Shown: positions 24,763 to 36,890, counted from the stretch's first letter. The stretch is 64,000 nt of DNA from Halomonas socia (GCF_010977575.1 NZ_CP048812.1:1-64000), one strand, 5' to 3'. Notes: generated from the sequence alone by a model not told the origin. Numbers and translations are program-made.

Positions 24763-27144
24763 CTAGCCTCTAGTTTGATGAGCCACCGTGGAGGTGCTTT
24801 CCATTTTCCATGTTTTGGGCAAGACACGGATCTCGCTGCCCAACACCTTGATCCCCCCTTTGAGCGGCAGGTCGCTGCTGGAGGGTCCAACCGCAATATC
24901 GAACTCACCAGGCTCGACGATGCGCTCCCAAGGGCGATCCGTGTAGTTGAGCATATCGACCGGAACCGTGAACCTTACCCTGGCGATGGCACCTGCCGGC
25001 ACCGCCACCTTGCGGAAAGCCTTCAACTCCCTAACGGGCCTGACCCGCTTGGCCAAGCGGTCACGCACATAGAGTTGGACAACTTCTTCGCCGTCGTAAC
25101 GACCGATATTCTCGATGGTCACCTCAGCCAGAATCTCGCCGGTGATCGCCACCTCAGGCGTCTCGATCCTTAACCCGCGGTAGGCGAAGCGACTATAGCC
25201 AAGGCCATAACCGAATGGATAGCGTGCCCCAAAGCTTCGCGAGATCGGCGTTCCGCTACTCTTGAACTTGTGGTTGTAGAAATAGGGCATGGCCCCGGCA
25301 CTCTTGGGCACCGAGATGGGCAGCCGCCCCGACGGATTCACCTCACCGCTGAGGACATCGACCAGGGCATTGCCGATCTCCTGGCCACCGCTGAAGGAGA
25401 GCAACAAAGCGGCGACTTCATCCTCCAGGCCCCCCAGGGAGTATGGCCTGCCACCCGAGAGGACGACCACGACGGGCGTTTCACTAGCAACCACGGCCGA
25501 GAGCAGCGCCTGCTGCACGCCGGGCAGCTCCAAGGTATCCGTGTCTGAGCCTTCGCCTACGGTGCCGCTCTGGAACAGGCCGGGCAGGTCGCCCAGGAAA
25601 ACCAGGGCGATATCGGCCTGGGTGGCACAAGCCACGGCCTCCTCAATGCCCGAGCGATCCTCGCTAAGCGGGGAGTCGAGCTGCAGCGACGCGCTATCCT
25701 CGACATCCCCCGGGAATACCGCGCCGCCGGATCGCGGCGAGGCGAGAATATCGCACCCCTTGGCATAGGAGATCTTGCCAGCATAGCGCTGCCGTAGCGC
25801 CTGCAGGGGAGTGACGACCTGCGCCGCGCTCTCCTGGGTATTCTCATGCAGCGAGTGAACCGGAAAGCTGTAGCCACTGAGATGCGCCAAGGGATCCGCG
25901 GCAGTTGGGCCAATCACCGCGATCTTGCCATAGCGATCCTCCTCCAGGGGCAGCACACCATCGTTCTTCAGCAGTACCAGCGACTGGCGGGCCACCTGAC
26001 GCGAGAGCTCAAGGCTCTCCGGCCGCTGAAAGTCGATCGCCTCTGCGTCCGTATAAGGCTGCTCGAAGAGCCCCACCCGGAACTTCTCGGTCAGCACCCG
26101 GGCGACGATGACGTCCAGCGTGGCATCGGGCAGCGCCTCGCGATCCTCGGGGTCTAGCTTGCCGACACAGTCATCCCCCGGCAGCTCGACATCGAGCCCC
26201 GCACCAAAGGCCTGACCGGCAGCGTCCTGGGCGTCGCGAGCGGTGCCATGATGCTGATAGAGCAAGCTCACGCCGATATAGTCGGCCACGATCAGCCCAT
26301 CGAAGCCCCACTGGTGACGCAGCAGTTCTGTCAGCAGCCGGTGATCGCTATGGGCGGGCAGACCATCAATATCATGGTAGGCGGGCATGATGCTGGCGGC
26401 ATTGGCCTGCTTGATCGCCATCTCGAACGGCAACAGGAAGATATCGTGGAGCTCGCACTCGCCCACACGAACCGGCGCGTGATTGCGCGCCCCTTCGCTG
26501 AACGAGTGGCCGACGAAATGTTTCAGGGTTGCCAGCATATCGCGCTCATCGCCCTGCAGCCCGCGGACATAGCGCGTCCCCATGACGCCGACCAGATAAG
26601 GATCCTCGCCGAAGGTCTCCTCGGTACGCCCCCAACGAACGTCGCGCGAGACGTCCAGCACCGGGGCCAAGCCTTGCCGGCAGCCGATGCTCCTGGCTTC
26701 CTTGCCGATTGCGCTGGCGACGGCCTCTACCAGCTCCGGTTGCCACGTCGCCCCATGGTTAAGCGGCCCCGGAAACAGCGTGCTGCCGCGGCACATCACG
26801 CCAACAAGACACTCCTCGTGAGGCAGTGCCGGAATACCGAGGCGGGTATTCTCTACCAGATGGCGTTGCAGGGCGTTAAGCGCCTGGACGCCCTGCCTCG
26901 GATCGACCCCATGGGAGCCCAGGGGCCGCGTGATTTGGCCAAGCCCATGCGCGAGGCGGCTCTGCCAGCCCTCGCTCGACGTTCCAGCAAAGCCATCTTC
27001 GCGCAGTCGGTGCTGCCCCTCAGGATCCAGCAGCAGCCATAGGGCATGGATCTGGGCCAGCTTCTCCTGGCGCGTCATGCGTGCCAGCAAATCGCGCACC
27101 CGCTCGTTGAGCGGTGCCGTTGTGTCTTTATAAAGCGCTACCAT
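24763..27144 (-). CDS. Glycoside hydrolase family 3 (beta-xylosidase/beta-glucosidase)
   Basis: A 793-residue GH3 enzyme. The N-terminal barrel begins with [18 protein letters not shown] and includes [23 protein letters not shown] and the nucleophile loop [10 protein letters not shown] (Asp). The second domain ([11 protein letters not shown].. GPTAADP) and the C-terminal fibronectin-III-like domain ([15 protein letters not shown]) are present. No signal peptide, so it acts in the cytoplasm on imported oligosaccharides. Operon partners (GH43, xylose-type MFS, pentonate dehydratase) point to xylo-oligosaccharides rather than cello-oligosaccharides, but GH3 specificity cannot be read from sequence alone. 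Confidence 0.9.
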   Translation of the reverse strand: MVALYKDTTAPLNERVRDLLARMTRQEKLAQIHALWLLLDPEGQHRLREDGFAGTSSEGWQSRLAHGLGQITRPLGSHGVDPRQGVQALNALQRHLVENTRLGIPALPHEECLVGVMCRGSTLFPGPLNHGATWQPELVEAVASAIGKEARSIGCRQGLAPVLDVSRDVRWGRTEETFGEDPYLVGVMGTRYVRGLQGDERDMLATLKHFVGHSFSEGARNHAPVRVGECELHDIFLLPFEMAIKQANAASIMPAYHDIDGLPAHSDHRLLTELLRHQWGFDGLIVADYIGVSLLYQHHGTARDAQDAAGQAFGAGLDVELPGDDCVGKLDPEDREALPDATLDVIVARVLTEKFRVGLFEQPYTDAEAIDFQRPESLELSRQVARQSLVLLKNDGVLPLEEDRYGKIAVIGPTAADPLAHLSGYSFPVHSLHENTQESAAQVVTPLQALRQRYAGKISYAKGCDILASPRSGGAVFPGDVEDSASLQLDSPLSEDRSGIEEAVACATQADIALVFLGDLPGLFQSGTVGEGSDTDTLELPGVQQALLSAVVASETPVVVVLSGGRPYSLGGLEDEVAALLLSFSGGQEIGNALVDVLSGEVNPSGRLPISVPKSAGAMPYFYNHKFKSSGTPISRSFGARYPFGYGLGYSRFAYRGLRIETPEVAITGEILAEVTIENIGRYDGEEVVQLYVRDRLAKRVRPVRELKAFRKVAVPAGAIARVRFTVPVDMLNYTDRPWERIVEPGEFDIAVGPSSSDLPLKGGIKVLGSEIRVLPKTWKMESTSTVAHQTRG

Positions 27145-27177
27145 GTCAACTCACTCCAATGCACAAATATGATGCCC

Positions 27178-28584
27178 TTATTCGTAGGCCATCGCTTCGA
27201 GCTCTTTGCCCCGCGTCTCGTTGACGAAACGCAGCACGAAGAACACCGATACCACGGCACAAAAGGCATACAGGCCATAGGCGCCGGCCAGGCCGACCGA
27301 GGCCAGCATGATGGGGAAGGTCATGGTGATAGCGAAGTTAGCCAGCCACTGGAAAAGCCCCGCAATGGCGAGACCCGAACCACGCATCTGGTTGGGGAAC
27401 ATCTCGCCCAGCATGACCCACATGACCGGGCCCCAGGAGACGTTGAAGAAGAACACATAGGAGTTGGCGGCAAGCAGCGCGACAGTCCCCATATCATCGC
27501 TGAGACGCAGGCTGCCACCGACCATGGACGCGGTAGAGAAGGCATAGGCCATGCAGACCAGGGTGATGGCCATACCTACCGAGCCCGTCCACAGCAGTGG
27601 CTTACGCCCGATCTTGTCGATCAGCGCGATGGCGACCAGGCAGGCGCCAATACTGACGGCACCGGAGATCACGTTGATCAGCAGTGCATCCCCCTCGGAG
27701 AAACCTACCGACTGCCACAGCACCGCGCCGTAGTAGAACACCACGTTGATGCCTACCAACTGCTGGAACACCGCCAGGCCGATACCTACCCAGACGATGC
27801 CGTGCACCTTGCCGGTGGCCCTATTGATGACGTCGCGCAGTCGGGGCCTGTGATCCTGGGCCAAGGTGGCATTGATCTCATCCAGCTTGGTGCCGACATG
27901 ACGCTCGGGCATCACCAGTCCCAGTACCCGCCGAGCGTCATTGTGACGGCCGCTGCTGATCAAGTAGCGCGGGCTCTCGGGAATGAACAGCAGCGCCACC
28001 AGGAACACGGTCGCCGGCAGCAGTTCGATCCAGAACATCCAACGCCAGGTGGCAAAGCCCAGCCACAGCTCGGCCATGGCCGATCCCGAGACCTGCGCCA
28101 GCACATAGTTGCTGAGGAAAGCCACGAACAGCCCCGAGATAATCGCTACCTGCTGGATGGTGGCCAGCCGGCCACGATAGGCGGCAGGCGCTACCTCGCT
28201 GATATAGGCCGGGGTCATCACGCTGGCGGCGCCTACCGCCATACCGCCCAGCACACGGTAGATCACGAACTCCATGGAACTACCGGAGATGCCCGAGCCC
28301 CAGGCACTGATCAGAAAGCAGATGGCCGCCGCGATCAGCAGGGTACGACGGCCGAAGCGGTCCGCCAGACGCCCGGCGAAAAAGGCGCCGATGGCACAAC
28401 CGAGCAGCATCGAGGCGACGTTGAAACCGGTACCGGCACTGTCGGAATCGAAGGCTGCCTGCAGGCCATCGACGGTACCGTTGATGACGCCGCTATCGAA
28501 ACCGAATAGAAAGCCGCCGAGGGCAGCAATACAACAGATGATAAAGATATAGCTGGATTGACTCAGCGGATGGCGTTTTGCCAT
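27178..28584 (-). CDS. MFS sugar:proton symporter (XylE/GalP type)
   Basis: A 468-residue 12-helix sugar porter. Family signatures: GGFLFGFDSGVINGT (helix 1), GRLADRFGRRT between helices 2 and 3, PESPRYLISSGR after helix 6, the QQLVGINVVFYYG block in helix 7 and NETRGKELE at the C-terminus. The start at 28584 follows AAGGAGTT; an in-frame codon at 28626 lacks one. It should import free xylose (or a related monosaccharide) with protons, alongside the ABC system that likely handles oligosaccharides. It is 33 bp upstream of the GH3 gene. Confidence 0.9.
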   Translation of the reverse strand: MAKRHPLSQSSYIFIICCIAALGGFLFGFDSGVINGTVDGLQAAFDSDSAGTGFNVASMLLGCAIGAFFAGRLADRFGRRTLLIAAAICFLISAWGSGISGSSMEFVIYRVLGGMAVGAASVMTPAYISEVAPAAYRGRLATIQQVAIISGLFVAFLSNYVLAQVSGSAMAELWLGFATWRWMFWIELLPATVFLVALLFIPESPRYLISSGRHNDARRVLGLVMPERHVGTKLDEINATLAQDHRPRLRDVINRATGKVHGIVWVGIGLAVFQQLVGINVVFYYGAVLWQSVGFSEGDALLINVISGAVSIGACLVAIALIDKIGRKPLLWTGSVGMAITLVCMAYAFSTASMVGGSLRLSDDMGTVALLAANSYVFFFNVSWGPVMWVMLGEMFPNQMRGSGLAIAGLFQWLANFAITMTFPIMLASVGLAGAYGLYAFCAVVSVFFVLRFVNETRGKELEAMAYE

Positions 28585-28665
28585 GACCGAACTCCTTGAA
28601 AAAGGGCGCCCGCAAACGGGCGCCAAGATGACGAAACAGCGCGAGACAAAGTTCGCGATGTCGGC

Positions 28666-30024
<1,359 letters not shown>

Positions 30025-30044
30025 TTATTGTTGGTAATAACTTT

Positions 30045-30055
30045 GAACTAAGTAG
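30045..30055 (-). promoter_or_regulatory. Candidate ROK-regulator half-site upstream of the porin gene
   Basis: GAACTAAGTAG lies 57-67 bp upstream of the porin start. The same ACTAAG(T)A word recurs at 39222 upstream of the aldehyde dehydrogenase gene and, as TTACTAAG, in the SDR/ROK intergenic region (37686-37694). Confidence 0.4.
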
Positions 30056-30099
30056 TCGAGGCTTGGGCCGTGTAGAACTCCTTTGTGCAGCGGGGGGAT

Positions 30100-30993
30100 T
30101 TACTGCCCAGCCAGGCAGAAGCGACAGCACATCAGATGGCGCTCTCCCTTCCCCAGCTCGACTAGGCCATGGCGTTGCGGGTCGTCGAAGTGATAGGCGT
30201 CGACATCGTGGGAAACCGGTTCAAAGCAGAAGAAATCGGCCTCTGATCCCGGCGAGAAGACCAGATAGCGTGAGGCGTTGGCGTACACCTCGAGTGCCAT
30301 GTCACGCTCCGGCCAGCGCAACACAGCCCTACCGCTCCAGCCGGTAAAGAGATTGTCGATTCTGTCCGTGGGCAGCGGCGCCGGGAGCGCAAAATTCCAT
30401 GGGTCTGCAGCATGCAGCCTCCGCCACTCGGTGGGTAGCTGAGCGCTATCGACCTCCCAAACGCCCTCGGCGCTCGCTTCGAGCCGTACCTCGGCACTGC
30501 GCGGGAACCAGGGGTGCAGACCCAACCCGTAGAGAGCAGGCGTGTCGCCCAGATGGGTAATGGCAAGCCTCACCTCGAGAGCATTGTCCTCAAGGCAGTA
30601 GGTCAGCGCCGCCCGGTAGTCGAAAGGTGACTGGTGTGAAGAGCGCAGGCCGAGCCGCAGTTGCACATCGCCTTGCTCCACCACCTGCCAGGCACGCTGC
30701 CAGCCGTCACCGTGGATGGGCAGCGCCTCGCCGGGCAGGTTAGGCTCAAGCGAGTTGAACTGCCCGCGCCAAGCGAAGCCACCCCCACCGATGCGATTGG
30801 ACCACGGCATCAGCGGGTACATGGCCAGCCGGTTGGGGTCACTTTCGTCTTCGCTGCCGGGACGCATCAAAGGCTCGGGGCCGTGCTCGGTCAGCCTGTC
30901 GAAGCGCACCACGGCGCCGCCAACGTCGGGGTTCACCGTGAGCCGCAAGATTCCGTTGTCGAGAGTGATGGTCATGACGTTTCGCTCGTTCAC
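30100..30993 (-). CDS. galM: Aldose 1-epimerase family protein
   Basis: A 297-residue mutarotase-like protein. Features: MYPLMPWSNRIGGGGFAWRG near the N-terminus, the substrate-binding Asn-Arg, LPIHGDGWQRAW, the GLGLHPWFPR segment with catalytic His, and the SPGSEADFFCFEPVSHDVDAYH C-terminal acidic residues. It interconverts alpha and beta anomers of aldoses so that the dehydrogenase or porter receives the right anomer. The GTG start at 30993 overlaps nothing but sits 3 bases after the ABC ATPase stop; an ATG at 30975 is an alternative. The symbol galM is by family; xylose is the likely substrate here. Confidence 0.85.
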   Translation of the reverse strand: MNERNVMTITLDNGILRLTVNPDVGGAVVRFDRLTEHGPEPLMRPGSEDESDPNRLAMYPLMPWSNRIGGGGFAWRGQFNSLEPNLPGEALPIHGDGWQRAWQVVEQGDVQLRLGLRSSHQSPFDYRAALTYCLEDNALEVRLAITHLGDTPALYGLGLHPWFPRSAEVRLEASAEGVWEVDSAQLPTEWRRLHAADPWNFALPAPLPTDRIDNLFTGWSGRAVLRWPERDMALEVYANASRYLVFSPGSEADFFCFEPVSHDVDAYHFDDPQRHGLVELGKGERHLMCCRFCLAGQ

Positions 30994-30996
30994 GGC

Positions 30997-32037
30997 TCAG
31001 GCGATACTGGCCTGGGACCGGGCCAAGGCCTCGTCCGCCAGGCGCTGACCGTCGGCATCGAAGCCATGCAGTAGCTCGTGGCGGGGCGTCAGGTAGAGTA
31101 CGTCGCCGCTGCGCACTGCCGCATCGCCGGGAAGGCGCACAATCAGCGCGCCGGTGGCCTCGCTGTCGACATAAGCAAAGGCGTCGGCGCCAAGCATCTC
31201 GACCACCCTCACCCGGGTCTGCCACTCCCCCGCCTCGCGGCTCATCTCGAGGTGCTCGGGGCGAATGCCGAGCGTGGCGGCACCGTAGGCCTTGGCCACC
31301 TCGCCCTCGATCAGATTCATCCTGGGAGAGCCGATGAAGCCAGCCACGAACAGTGTCTCGGGGCGCTGGTAGAGCGCCATGGGCGTGCCTACCTGCTCGA
31401 TTCGCCCGGCGTTCATCACCACGATGCAGTCGGCCAGGGTCATCGCCTCGACCTGATCGTGAGTGACGTAGACCATGGTGGCATCGAGGCGCTGATGCAA
31501 CTCGGCGAGCTCCACGCGCATGCGGTTGCGCAGCGCCGCGTCGAGGTTGGAGAGCGGCTCGTCGAACAGGAACACGCCGGGGTTGCGCACGATGGCACGG
31601 CCGATGGCGACACGCTGACGCTGGCCGCCAGAGAGCTCGGCCGGCTTGCGCTCGAGCAGCTCCTCGAGGTTGAGTAGGCGCGCCGCCTCGGCCACCTTGG
31701 CGCGGCGCTCCTCGGCGGGCACCTTGGCCAGGCGCATGCCAAAATCGATGTTGCGGGCCACCGTCATATGCGGATAGAGCGCATAGGACTGGAACACCAT
31801 GGCGATGTTGCGATCGCTGGGCTCGGCGATGGTAACGTCTTGCCCACCGATGGAGATGGCACCGCGCGTCACGGTTTCCAGCCCTGCGATCATGCGCAGT
31901 AGCGTCGACTTGCCGCAGCCGGAGGGCCCCACCAAGACGGTAAAGGAGCCGTCTTCGATATGCAGGTTGAGATTGGGAATCACCGTGGTCTTGCCACGGA
32001 AGGTCTTTTCGATGTCGACCAGGGTTACTTCAGCCAT
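30997..32037 (-). CDS. ABC sugar importer ATPase (UgpC/MalK type)
   Basis: A 346-residue ATP-binding subunit: Walker [11 protein letters not shown]-loop [15 protein letters not shown], signature [14 protein letters not shown], Walker [15 protein letters not shown]-loop VTHDQ, and a C-terminal TOBE/regulatory domain with LGIRPEHLE. It energises the importer formed by the two permeases and binding protein encoded upstream. It lies between the GH43 and epimerase genes in the same operon. Confidence 0.93.
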   Translation of the reverse strand: MAEVTLVDIEKTFRGKTTVIPNLNLHIEDGSFTVLVGPSGCGKSTLLRMIAGLETVTRGAISIGGQDVTIAEPSDRNIAMVFQSYALYPHMTVARNIDFGMRLAKVPAEERRAKVAEAARLLNLEELLERKPAELSGGQRQRVAIGRAIVRNPGVFLFDEPLSNLDAALRNRMRVELAELHQRLDATMVYVTHDQVEAMTLADCIVVMNAGRIEQVGTPMALYQRPETLFVAGFIGSPRMNLIEGEVAKAYGAATLGIRPEHLEMSREAGEWQTRVRVVEMLGADAFAYVDSEATGALIVRLPGDAAVRSGDVLYLTPRHELLHGFDADGQRLADEALARSQASIA

Positions 32038-32091
32038 AGCGTGCTCTCATCTTGGCGCTTGTTGTATCTATCGGTGCGCGAATAATCGGGT

Positions 32092-33702
32092 TCAGGCGTG
32101 ACGGAGATAGCAAAACCCAGCGAAGTCTGCCGGCCTGGCTCGCCCGCTGATGTCGTGAGCCGCCATGCCCAGGAAGTTGCCGGTGAAGTAGCCATGCGCC
32201 CGGCCACTCCCCTCGTCCGAGAGCAACCCGGCATCCAGCAACGGGCCGATTGGCTGCCAGCCGGTATCGCCCTGGGCGAAGCGAAACTGCAGCTCGGCCC
32301 CGCCAATGTCGAGGCCGAGATGCACCGGTCGGCCGGGCTCGAGCCCTACGCCGGCCACGGCGATATCGAGCTGCCCGCTGGGCCACTCGTCGTGGCAGCT
32401 CATCACGCTGAGCACCTTGTCGCCCACGTCGTTCAGGCTCACCGCCAGATAGTGGAACTTGAAGCGGTTGTAGTAGGCGATCAGACCGGCAAACTGCTGG
32501 ATGTCATCTGGTTCAAATTCGAGCTCGGTCTCGGCGCTGCAGTGCCAGCTGTCCTGACGCCGTGCCACCAGCGCCTGCTCGAACCAGGAGCCCACCGACT
32601 CGCGACCGTATAGGCGCAGATAACCTGGCCGTTCAGTCAGCGAGAAGAGACGCTCGGGATGCGGCGTGCGCAGCCACTGGAAGTCTGCCGGCAGCCCACC
32701 GGGCTCAAATCCATAGCGCTCCTCGGTGGCCGGGGTGCGCTGCGTCACACCGGGCATGGATATCTCCAGCGCTGGAGCATTGCCGCCCTGCGCCAGCCGC
32801 AGCCAGCCATCCTCACTCCACACGACTCTCTGGATGGCCGTCTCGCGCCCCAGCGGTGAGCGACGCGTGCCAGGCAACGGCCGGCTGCACAGGTGCACCA
32901 TATAGGTCTCGCCTTCCGGCGTATCGACCAGGTCGGCGTGGCCGGCGCGCTGCAGCGGGTTCTGCGCATCGTTGCGGGTGGTCAGCACCGGGTTGTCCGG
33001 ATGCACCTCATAGGGGCCGGTGATCTCGCGCGAGCGCGCCATGGTCACGGCGTGGTCGTAGCCGGTGCCGCCCTCAGCCACCAGCAGGTGATACCAGCCG
33101 TCGCGGCGATACAGGTGCGGCCCCTCAGTGAGCTTCATCTCGGTACCGGCAAAGACGTTGTGGATCGGGCCGACCAGACGGCGATGCTCGACGTCGTACT
33201 CCTGCAGCAGAATGCCGCCGAAGCGGTCGCCACCCGCGAGCTGGCGATAGTCCCACTTGAGATTGACCAGCCACTTGCGGCCGTCCTCGTCGTGGAATAG
33301 AGAGGGGTCGAAGCCGCTGGAATTGAGGTATGCCGGATCGCTCCAGGGCCCCTCAATGGCGGGTGCGGTGACCAGGTAGTTGTGGCCGTCCTTGAAGTTG
33401 CCCTCGTAGCGCTTCATATCGGTGTAGATCAGCCAGAACAGGCCGTCGGCGTAGGACAGGCATGGCGCCCAGATACCGCAGGAGTCAGGGTTGCCGCGCA
33501 TGTCGAGCTGGGCGGCCCGAGCTAACGGCCGACAGACCAGGCGCCAGTTGGCCAGGTCCCGCGAATGGTGGATCTGCACGCCCGGGTACCACTCGAAGGT
33601 GGAGGTGGCGATGTAGTAGTCCTCGCCGACCCGGCAGATCGAGGGATCGGGGTTGAAACCGGCAAGTATCGGGTTGCGGAGGGTATCGGTCATCGCTGTC
33701 AT
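32092..33702 (-). CDS. xynB: Glycoside hydrolase family 43 beta-xylosidase
   Basis: A 536-residue GH43 enzyme with the five-bladed propeller start NPILAGFNPDPSICRVGEDYYIATSTFEWYPG, whose Asp (PDPS) is the general base; the pKa-modulating Asp is in the GFDPSLFHDEDG region and the acid Glu in LTEGPHLY. The C-terminal third is the beta-sandwich domain typical of beta-xylosidases of the XynB/XylA3 type. It starts at 33702 in an ATGA overlap with the permease stop, so is translationally coupled to the importer. No signal peptide: imported xylo-oligosaccharides are cut in the cytoplasm. Confidence 0.9.
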   Translation of the reverse strand: MTAMTDTLRNPILAGFNPDPSICRVGEDYYIATSTFEWYPGVQIHHSRDLANWRLVCRPLARAAQLDMRGNPDSCGIWAPCLSYADGLFWLIYTDMKRYEGNFKDGHNYLVTAPAIEGPWSDPAYLNSSGFDPSLFHDEDGRKWLVNLKWDYRQLAGGDRFGGILLQEYDVEHRRLVGPIHNVFAGTEMKLTEGPHLYRRDGWYHLLVAEGGTGYDHAVTMARSREITGPYEVHPDNPVLTTRNDAQNPLQRAGHADLVDTPEGETYMVHLCSRPLPGTRRSPLGRETAIQRVVWSEDGWLRLAQGGNAPALEISMPGVTQRTPATEERYGFEPGGLPADFQWLRTPHPERLFSLTERPGYLRLYGRESVGSWFEQALVARRQDSWHCSAETELEFEPDDIQQFAGLIAYYNRFKFHYLAVSLNDVGDKVLSVMSCHDEWPSGQLDIAVAGVGLEPGRPVHLGLDIGGAELQFRFAQGDTGWQPIGPLLDAGLLSDEGSGRAHGYFTGNFLGMAAHDISGRARPADFAGFCYLRHA

Positions 33703-34526
33703 CCCTTGACGGAGCCGCCGGTGAGGCCGGCCACGATGTATTTCTGGGCGGCGAGGAAGAAGATTACCGCCGGCGTAATGGTCAACGTCACGAACGCCAG
33801 AATCATGTTCCACTGGGTCAGATACTCGCCCTGGAACTGCATCATGCCGAGCGGCCAGGTGTAGATGGCACGATCGTTGAGCACCACCAGCGGCAGCAGG
33901 AAGTTGTTCCAGCTCTGCACGAAGACGAACACACCGACGGTAGCCAGTATCGGCGTCGATAGCGGCAGGGTGAACGACCAGAAGAAGCGCAGGTAGCTGC
34001 AACCGTCGACGTAGGCGGCCTCGAACAGCTCCTTGGGCAACTGGTCGAAGAACGCCTTGAACAGCAGGATCGCCAGCGACAGGCCGAAGGCGGTCTGCGG
34101 CAGGATCACCGCCCAGTAGGTATCCAGCAGCCCCAGGTCGCGCACCTTGATGAACAGCGGCAGGATGGCCGCGGCAAAGGGGAACATCAGCCCCAGCAGC
34201 AAGTAGGAGAGAATCATCTTCGAACCGAAGAAGCGGATCTGCGAGAACACGTAAGCTGCTGCCGCCCCCACTATCAGGGTCAATAGCACCGTCATCGACG
34301 AGATCAGGAACGAGTTGCCCATATAGCGCCAGAAACTACCGTCGAGGAAGATCGCAACGTAGTGCTCAGGGTTCCAAACATCAGGTAACCACAGCGGATT
34401 GGTACGCAGTTCGGCGTTGCTCTTGAAACCGCCGAAGAACGAGGCCAGCAGTGGCCCGATGACCAGGCTGGCCACCAGGATCAGCACGATCACACGCAGC
34501 GTGTTACGGGTCGTGGCGCTAGTCAT
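33699..34526 (-). CDS. ABC sugar importer permease (MalG-like)
   Basis: A 275-residue inner-membrane protein with six helices and the EAA motif ELFEAAYVDGCSYLRFFWSFTLPLSTPI that contacts the ATPase. The start at 34526 follows GGGGAG and overlaps the stop of the first permease (ATGA). The frame is open well upstream, but only through shadow sequence of the other permease. It forms a heterodimer with the neighbouring permease in a CUT1-type carbohydrate importer. Confidence 0.92.
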   Translation of the reverse strand: MTSATTRNTLRVIVLILVASLVIGPLLASFFGGFKSNAELRTNPLWLPDVWNPEHYVAIFLDGSFWRYMGNSFLISSMTVLLTLIVGAAAAYVFSQIRFFGSKMILSYLLLGLMFPFAAAILPLFIKVRDLGLLDTYWAVILPQTAFGLSLAILLFKAFFDQLPKELFEAAYVDGCSYLRFFWSFTLPLSTPILATVGVFVFVQSWNNFLLPLVVLNDRAIYTWPLGMMQFQGEYLTQWNMILAFVTLTITPAVIFFLAAQKYIVAGLTGGSVKG

Positions 34527-35455
34527 GTGCGCTCCCCCTTCGCCGTGGCGCGTTGATAGAACAGCGCGATGCCGATGGCGAGCACGAACAGCACCACGGC
34601 AGTAGCGCTTCCGAAGCCAATATTCAGCCGCGACAGACCGAAGGTATACAGGTAGGTGACGATGGTATGGGTCGAGTTGGAAGGTCCACCGTTGGTCAAC
34701 GGAATGATGATGTCGAAGATCTGCAGCGAGCCGATAATGGCGAAGAAGCCGCTCACCACGATGGCATGCTTGATCAGCGGGATCTGCACGAACAGCGCCA
34801 CCTGGCGCGGCTTGGCGCCTTCGAGCTTGGCCGCCTCGATCAGGTCCTTGGGCACACTCTGCAGCGCAGCGATGTAGATCATCATGTGGAAACCGAAGTA
34901 CTTCCATACGATCACCGTCATGATCGCCGGAAAGGCCCACTGACGGTCCGCCAGTACATAGACCGACTCCTGGCCCAGCGACTGAAACATCATGGCGGTG
35001 ATGCCGTAGTCGCCGTCGAAGACGAAGCTCCAGATCAGCCCGGCGGCTACCTCGGCGAGGATGTAGGGCAGAAAGAACACCAGCCGGAACAGCGTATTGG
35101 TGGGTGTCTTGCGATACACCAGCAGTGCCAGGCCCAGGGCCAACGGCATCTGGATGATCAGCGAGACGAGAATCAGTTTGGCGGTATTCCAAAGCGCAGT
35201 ATGGAACACCGAGTGATCGAGCAGGCGCTCGTAGTTCTGGGTGCCGACGAAGTCGGTCGGCGAACCGTAACCGTTCCACGAGAAGCCGCTGTAGTAGGCG
35301 GCATCGGCGAGCGGCAGGACGACGAACAACGAGAACAGGATCAACGCCGGCGGCAGCAGGATCAGCACAGCGGTAAATTTGCCGCTGGCCAGCCCCTGCC
35401 GTAAACGATCGGCGTTGCTTCTCCTGTGCACGGCGGGTCGGGTCAGAGTACTCAT
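34523..35455 (-). CDS. ABC sugar importer permease (MalF-like)
   Basis: A 310-residue six-helix permease of the CUT1 family; N-terminal helix ILLPPALILFSLFVVLPLADAAYYSGFSW and the EAA loop DLIEAAKLEGAKPRQVALFVQIPLI are clear. The ATG at 35455 follows GGAAG; an in-frame ATG at 35467 is an alternative. It comes directly after the binding-protein gene (65-bp gap) and overlaps the second permease gene by the ATGA tetranucleotide. Confidence 0.92.
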   Translation of the reverse strand: MSTLTRPAVHRRSNADRLRQGLASGKFTAVLILLPPALILFSLFVVLPLADAAYYSGFSWNGYGSPTDFVGTQNYERLLDHSVFHTALWNTAKLILVSLIIQMPLALGLALLVYRKTPTNTLFRLVFFLPYILAEVAAGLIWSFVFDGDYGITAMMFQSLGQESVYVLADRQWAFPAIMTVIVWKYFGFHMMIYIAALQSVPKDLIEAAKLEGAKPRQVALFVQIPLIKHAIVVSGFFAIIGSLQIFDIIIPLTNGGPSNSTHTIVTYLYTFGLSRLNIGFGSATAVVLFVLAIGIALFYQRATAKGERT

Positions 35456-35520
35456 GACAGCTTCCATTCAGGGGACAGGGCCCGGCACAGCGAGAGTGCT
35501 GCACCGGGCATGCGATGGAT

Positions 35521-36810
35521 TCAGCGGAACATCCAGGCCTCTTCGACCTGGGCAGCCGCCTCCTCGGGCGTGACCTCGCCCAGGGCCAGGTCTCCGCTAA
35601 TGTCGTTGACCGTGGCACCGACCGACGTACCCAGCGCCTGATCGAGGAACACCTGATGGAAGTTCGATTCGCTGAGGATCTCCGCCACCTTGCGCGCGTA
35701 GGGCGTGTCGAGTTCCGCTTCGGAGCCTTCAGCTACCGGCACGAAGATGCCGAGTCGCGCGGCTTCGCGCTGGTTCTCCTCGTTGAGCAGGAAGCGCAGG
35801 AAATCCACCGCCTCGTCGGAAGCGTCGCGGGTCACGGCGAAGCCGTTCATGCCTCCGAAGCTGTCGTCGTTGCCGACGCCACCCTCCACGCTGGGAAAAC
35901 GGATGAACTCGAGGTCCTCGTCGGGCACGCCCTTCCCCGTCATCGAGCGCTCCTTGGAAGGGATATAGTCCCAGTCGCCCATCAGGTGCAGGGCCGCCTC
36001 GCCGTCACCGAACATGCCACTGGCGCGCTCATAGGAGGTCGCCATGAACCCCGACTGAAAGGGATTGAGCTCGACGAATGACTGCAGCAACTCACCGGCG
36101 CGCACGAAGGGCTCACCCTCGAAGCCGCCGTTTTCGCCCTGCTTGGCCGCCTCGATGCCCTCGCCCCCAGCCAGCCGAGTAGCCAGGTAGCCCCAGTAGA
36201 AGTGCATCGGCCAACCGTCTTGGCCACCCACCACGGCGGGCGTAATGCCGCTCTCCCGCAGGGCGACCACCGCCTGCTCCAGATCCTCCCAGGTCTCGAT
36301 GGCCTCGATGTCGACCCCGGCCTGCTCGGTCAGCGCGGTGTTGGCCCAGAAGCCCACTACCGTGGCGTAGAGCGGCGCGCCGTAGACACGCTCATCGAGC
36401 GTGAAGGCGCGCACGGCCGACTCGGGAAAGAGCTCCTGCCAGCCATCCTGCATTTCCTCGGTGAGATCGCGCACGAAGCCGGCCTCGACCTGGTCACGCA
36501 ATCCCTCGCCCCCCCAGCTATAGAAGATGTCGGGGCGCTGATTGGACTGCAGCAGGGTCGGCAGGCGCGTCTTGTAGGCCTCGTTGGCGATGTACTCGAA
36601 GACCACATCGACGCCCGGATTCTGCGCCTCGTACTCGGCGACGATATCGGCGTAGTACTGCTTCTCTACGTCGCTGATCTCGACCCTCAGCAAGCGCACG
36701 GTCGTATCCGCCACGGCGATGCTGGAACTCAGCGCTGCAGCGACCGCGACGGCTACCGTTAACCAACGCTTGGCAGCGGGTGTGTATGCGTGGCTATCGT
36801 AACGTTTCAT
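35521..36810 (-). CDS. ABC sugar importer solute-binding protein
   Basis: A 429-residue exported binding protein of the CUT1 (family 1) type: signal peptide with hydrophobic run LTVAVAVAAALSSSIAVA, then TTVRLLRVEISDVEKQYYADIVAEYE, FEYIANEAYKTRLPTLLQS, and the hinge/domain II regions including FGGMNGFAVTRDASDEAVDFLRFL. It captures oligosaccharide in the periplasm for the two permeases and the ATPase downstream. It is the first gene of the importer operon; the start follows AAGGAG. Confidence 0.92.
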   Translation of the reverse strand: MKRYDSHAYTPAAKRWLTVAVAVAAALSSSIAVADTTVRLLRVEISDVEKQYYADIVAEYEAQNPGVDVVFEYIANEAYKTRLPTLLQSNQRPDIFYSWGGEGLRDQVEAGFVRDLTEEMQDGWQELFPESAVRAFTLDERVYGAPLYATVVGFWANTALTEQAGVDIEAIETWEDLEQAVVALRESGITPAVVGGQDGWPMHFYWGYLATRLAGGEGIEAAKQGENGGFEGEPFVRAGELLQSFVELNPFQSGFMATSYERASGMFGDGEAALHLMGDWDYIPSKERSMTGKGVPDEDLEFIRFPSVEGGVGNDDSFGGMNGFAVTRDASDEAVDFLRFLLNEENQREAARLGIFVPVAEGSEAELDTPYARKVAEILSESNFHQVFLDQALGTSVGATVNDISGDLALGEVTPEEAAAQVEEAWMFR

Positions 36811-36890
36811 GGCAAACTCCTTGTTGTATTGTTAGATACGTGGCGTACGTCTCTTTTATTCTCTATGCACGAACCAAATTGCCCCGGGGA

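Noticed and set aside
22938-24773. Long plus-strand open frame (611 codons) opposite the pentonate dehydratase, repeated at 61024-63126
   Set aside because: It is the antisense shadow of a high-GC gene; its composition (Arg, Gln, His, Gly) is typical of such shadows and the sense frame has full family motifs.
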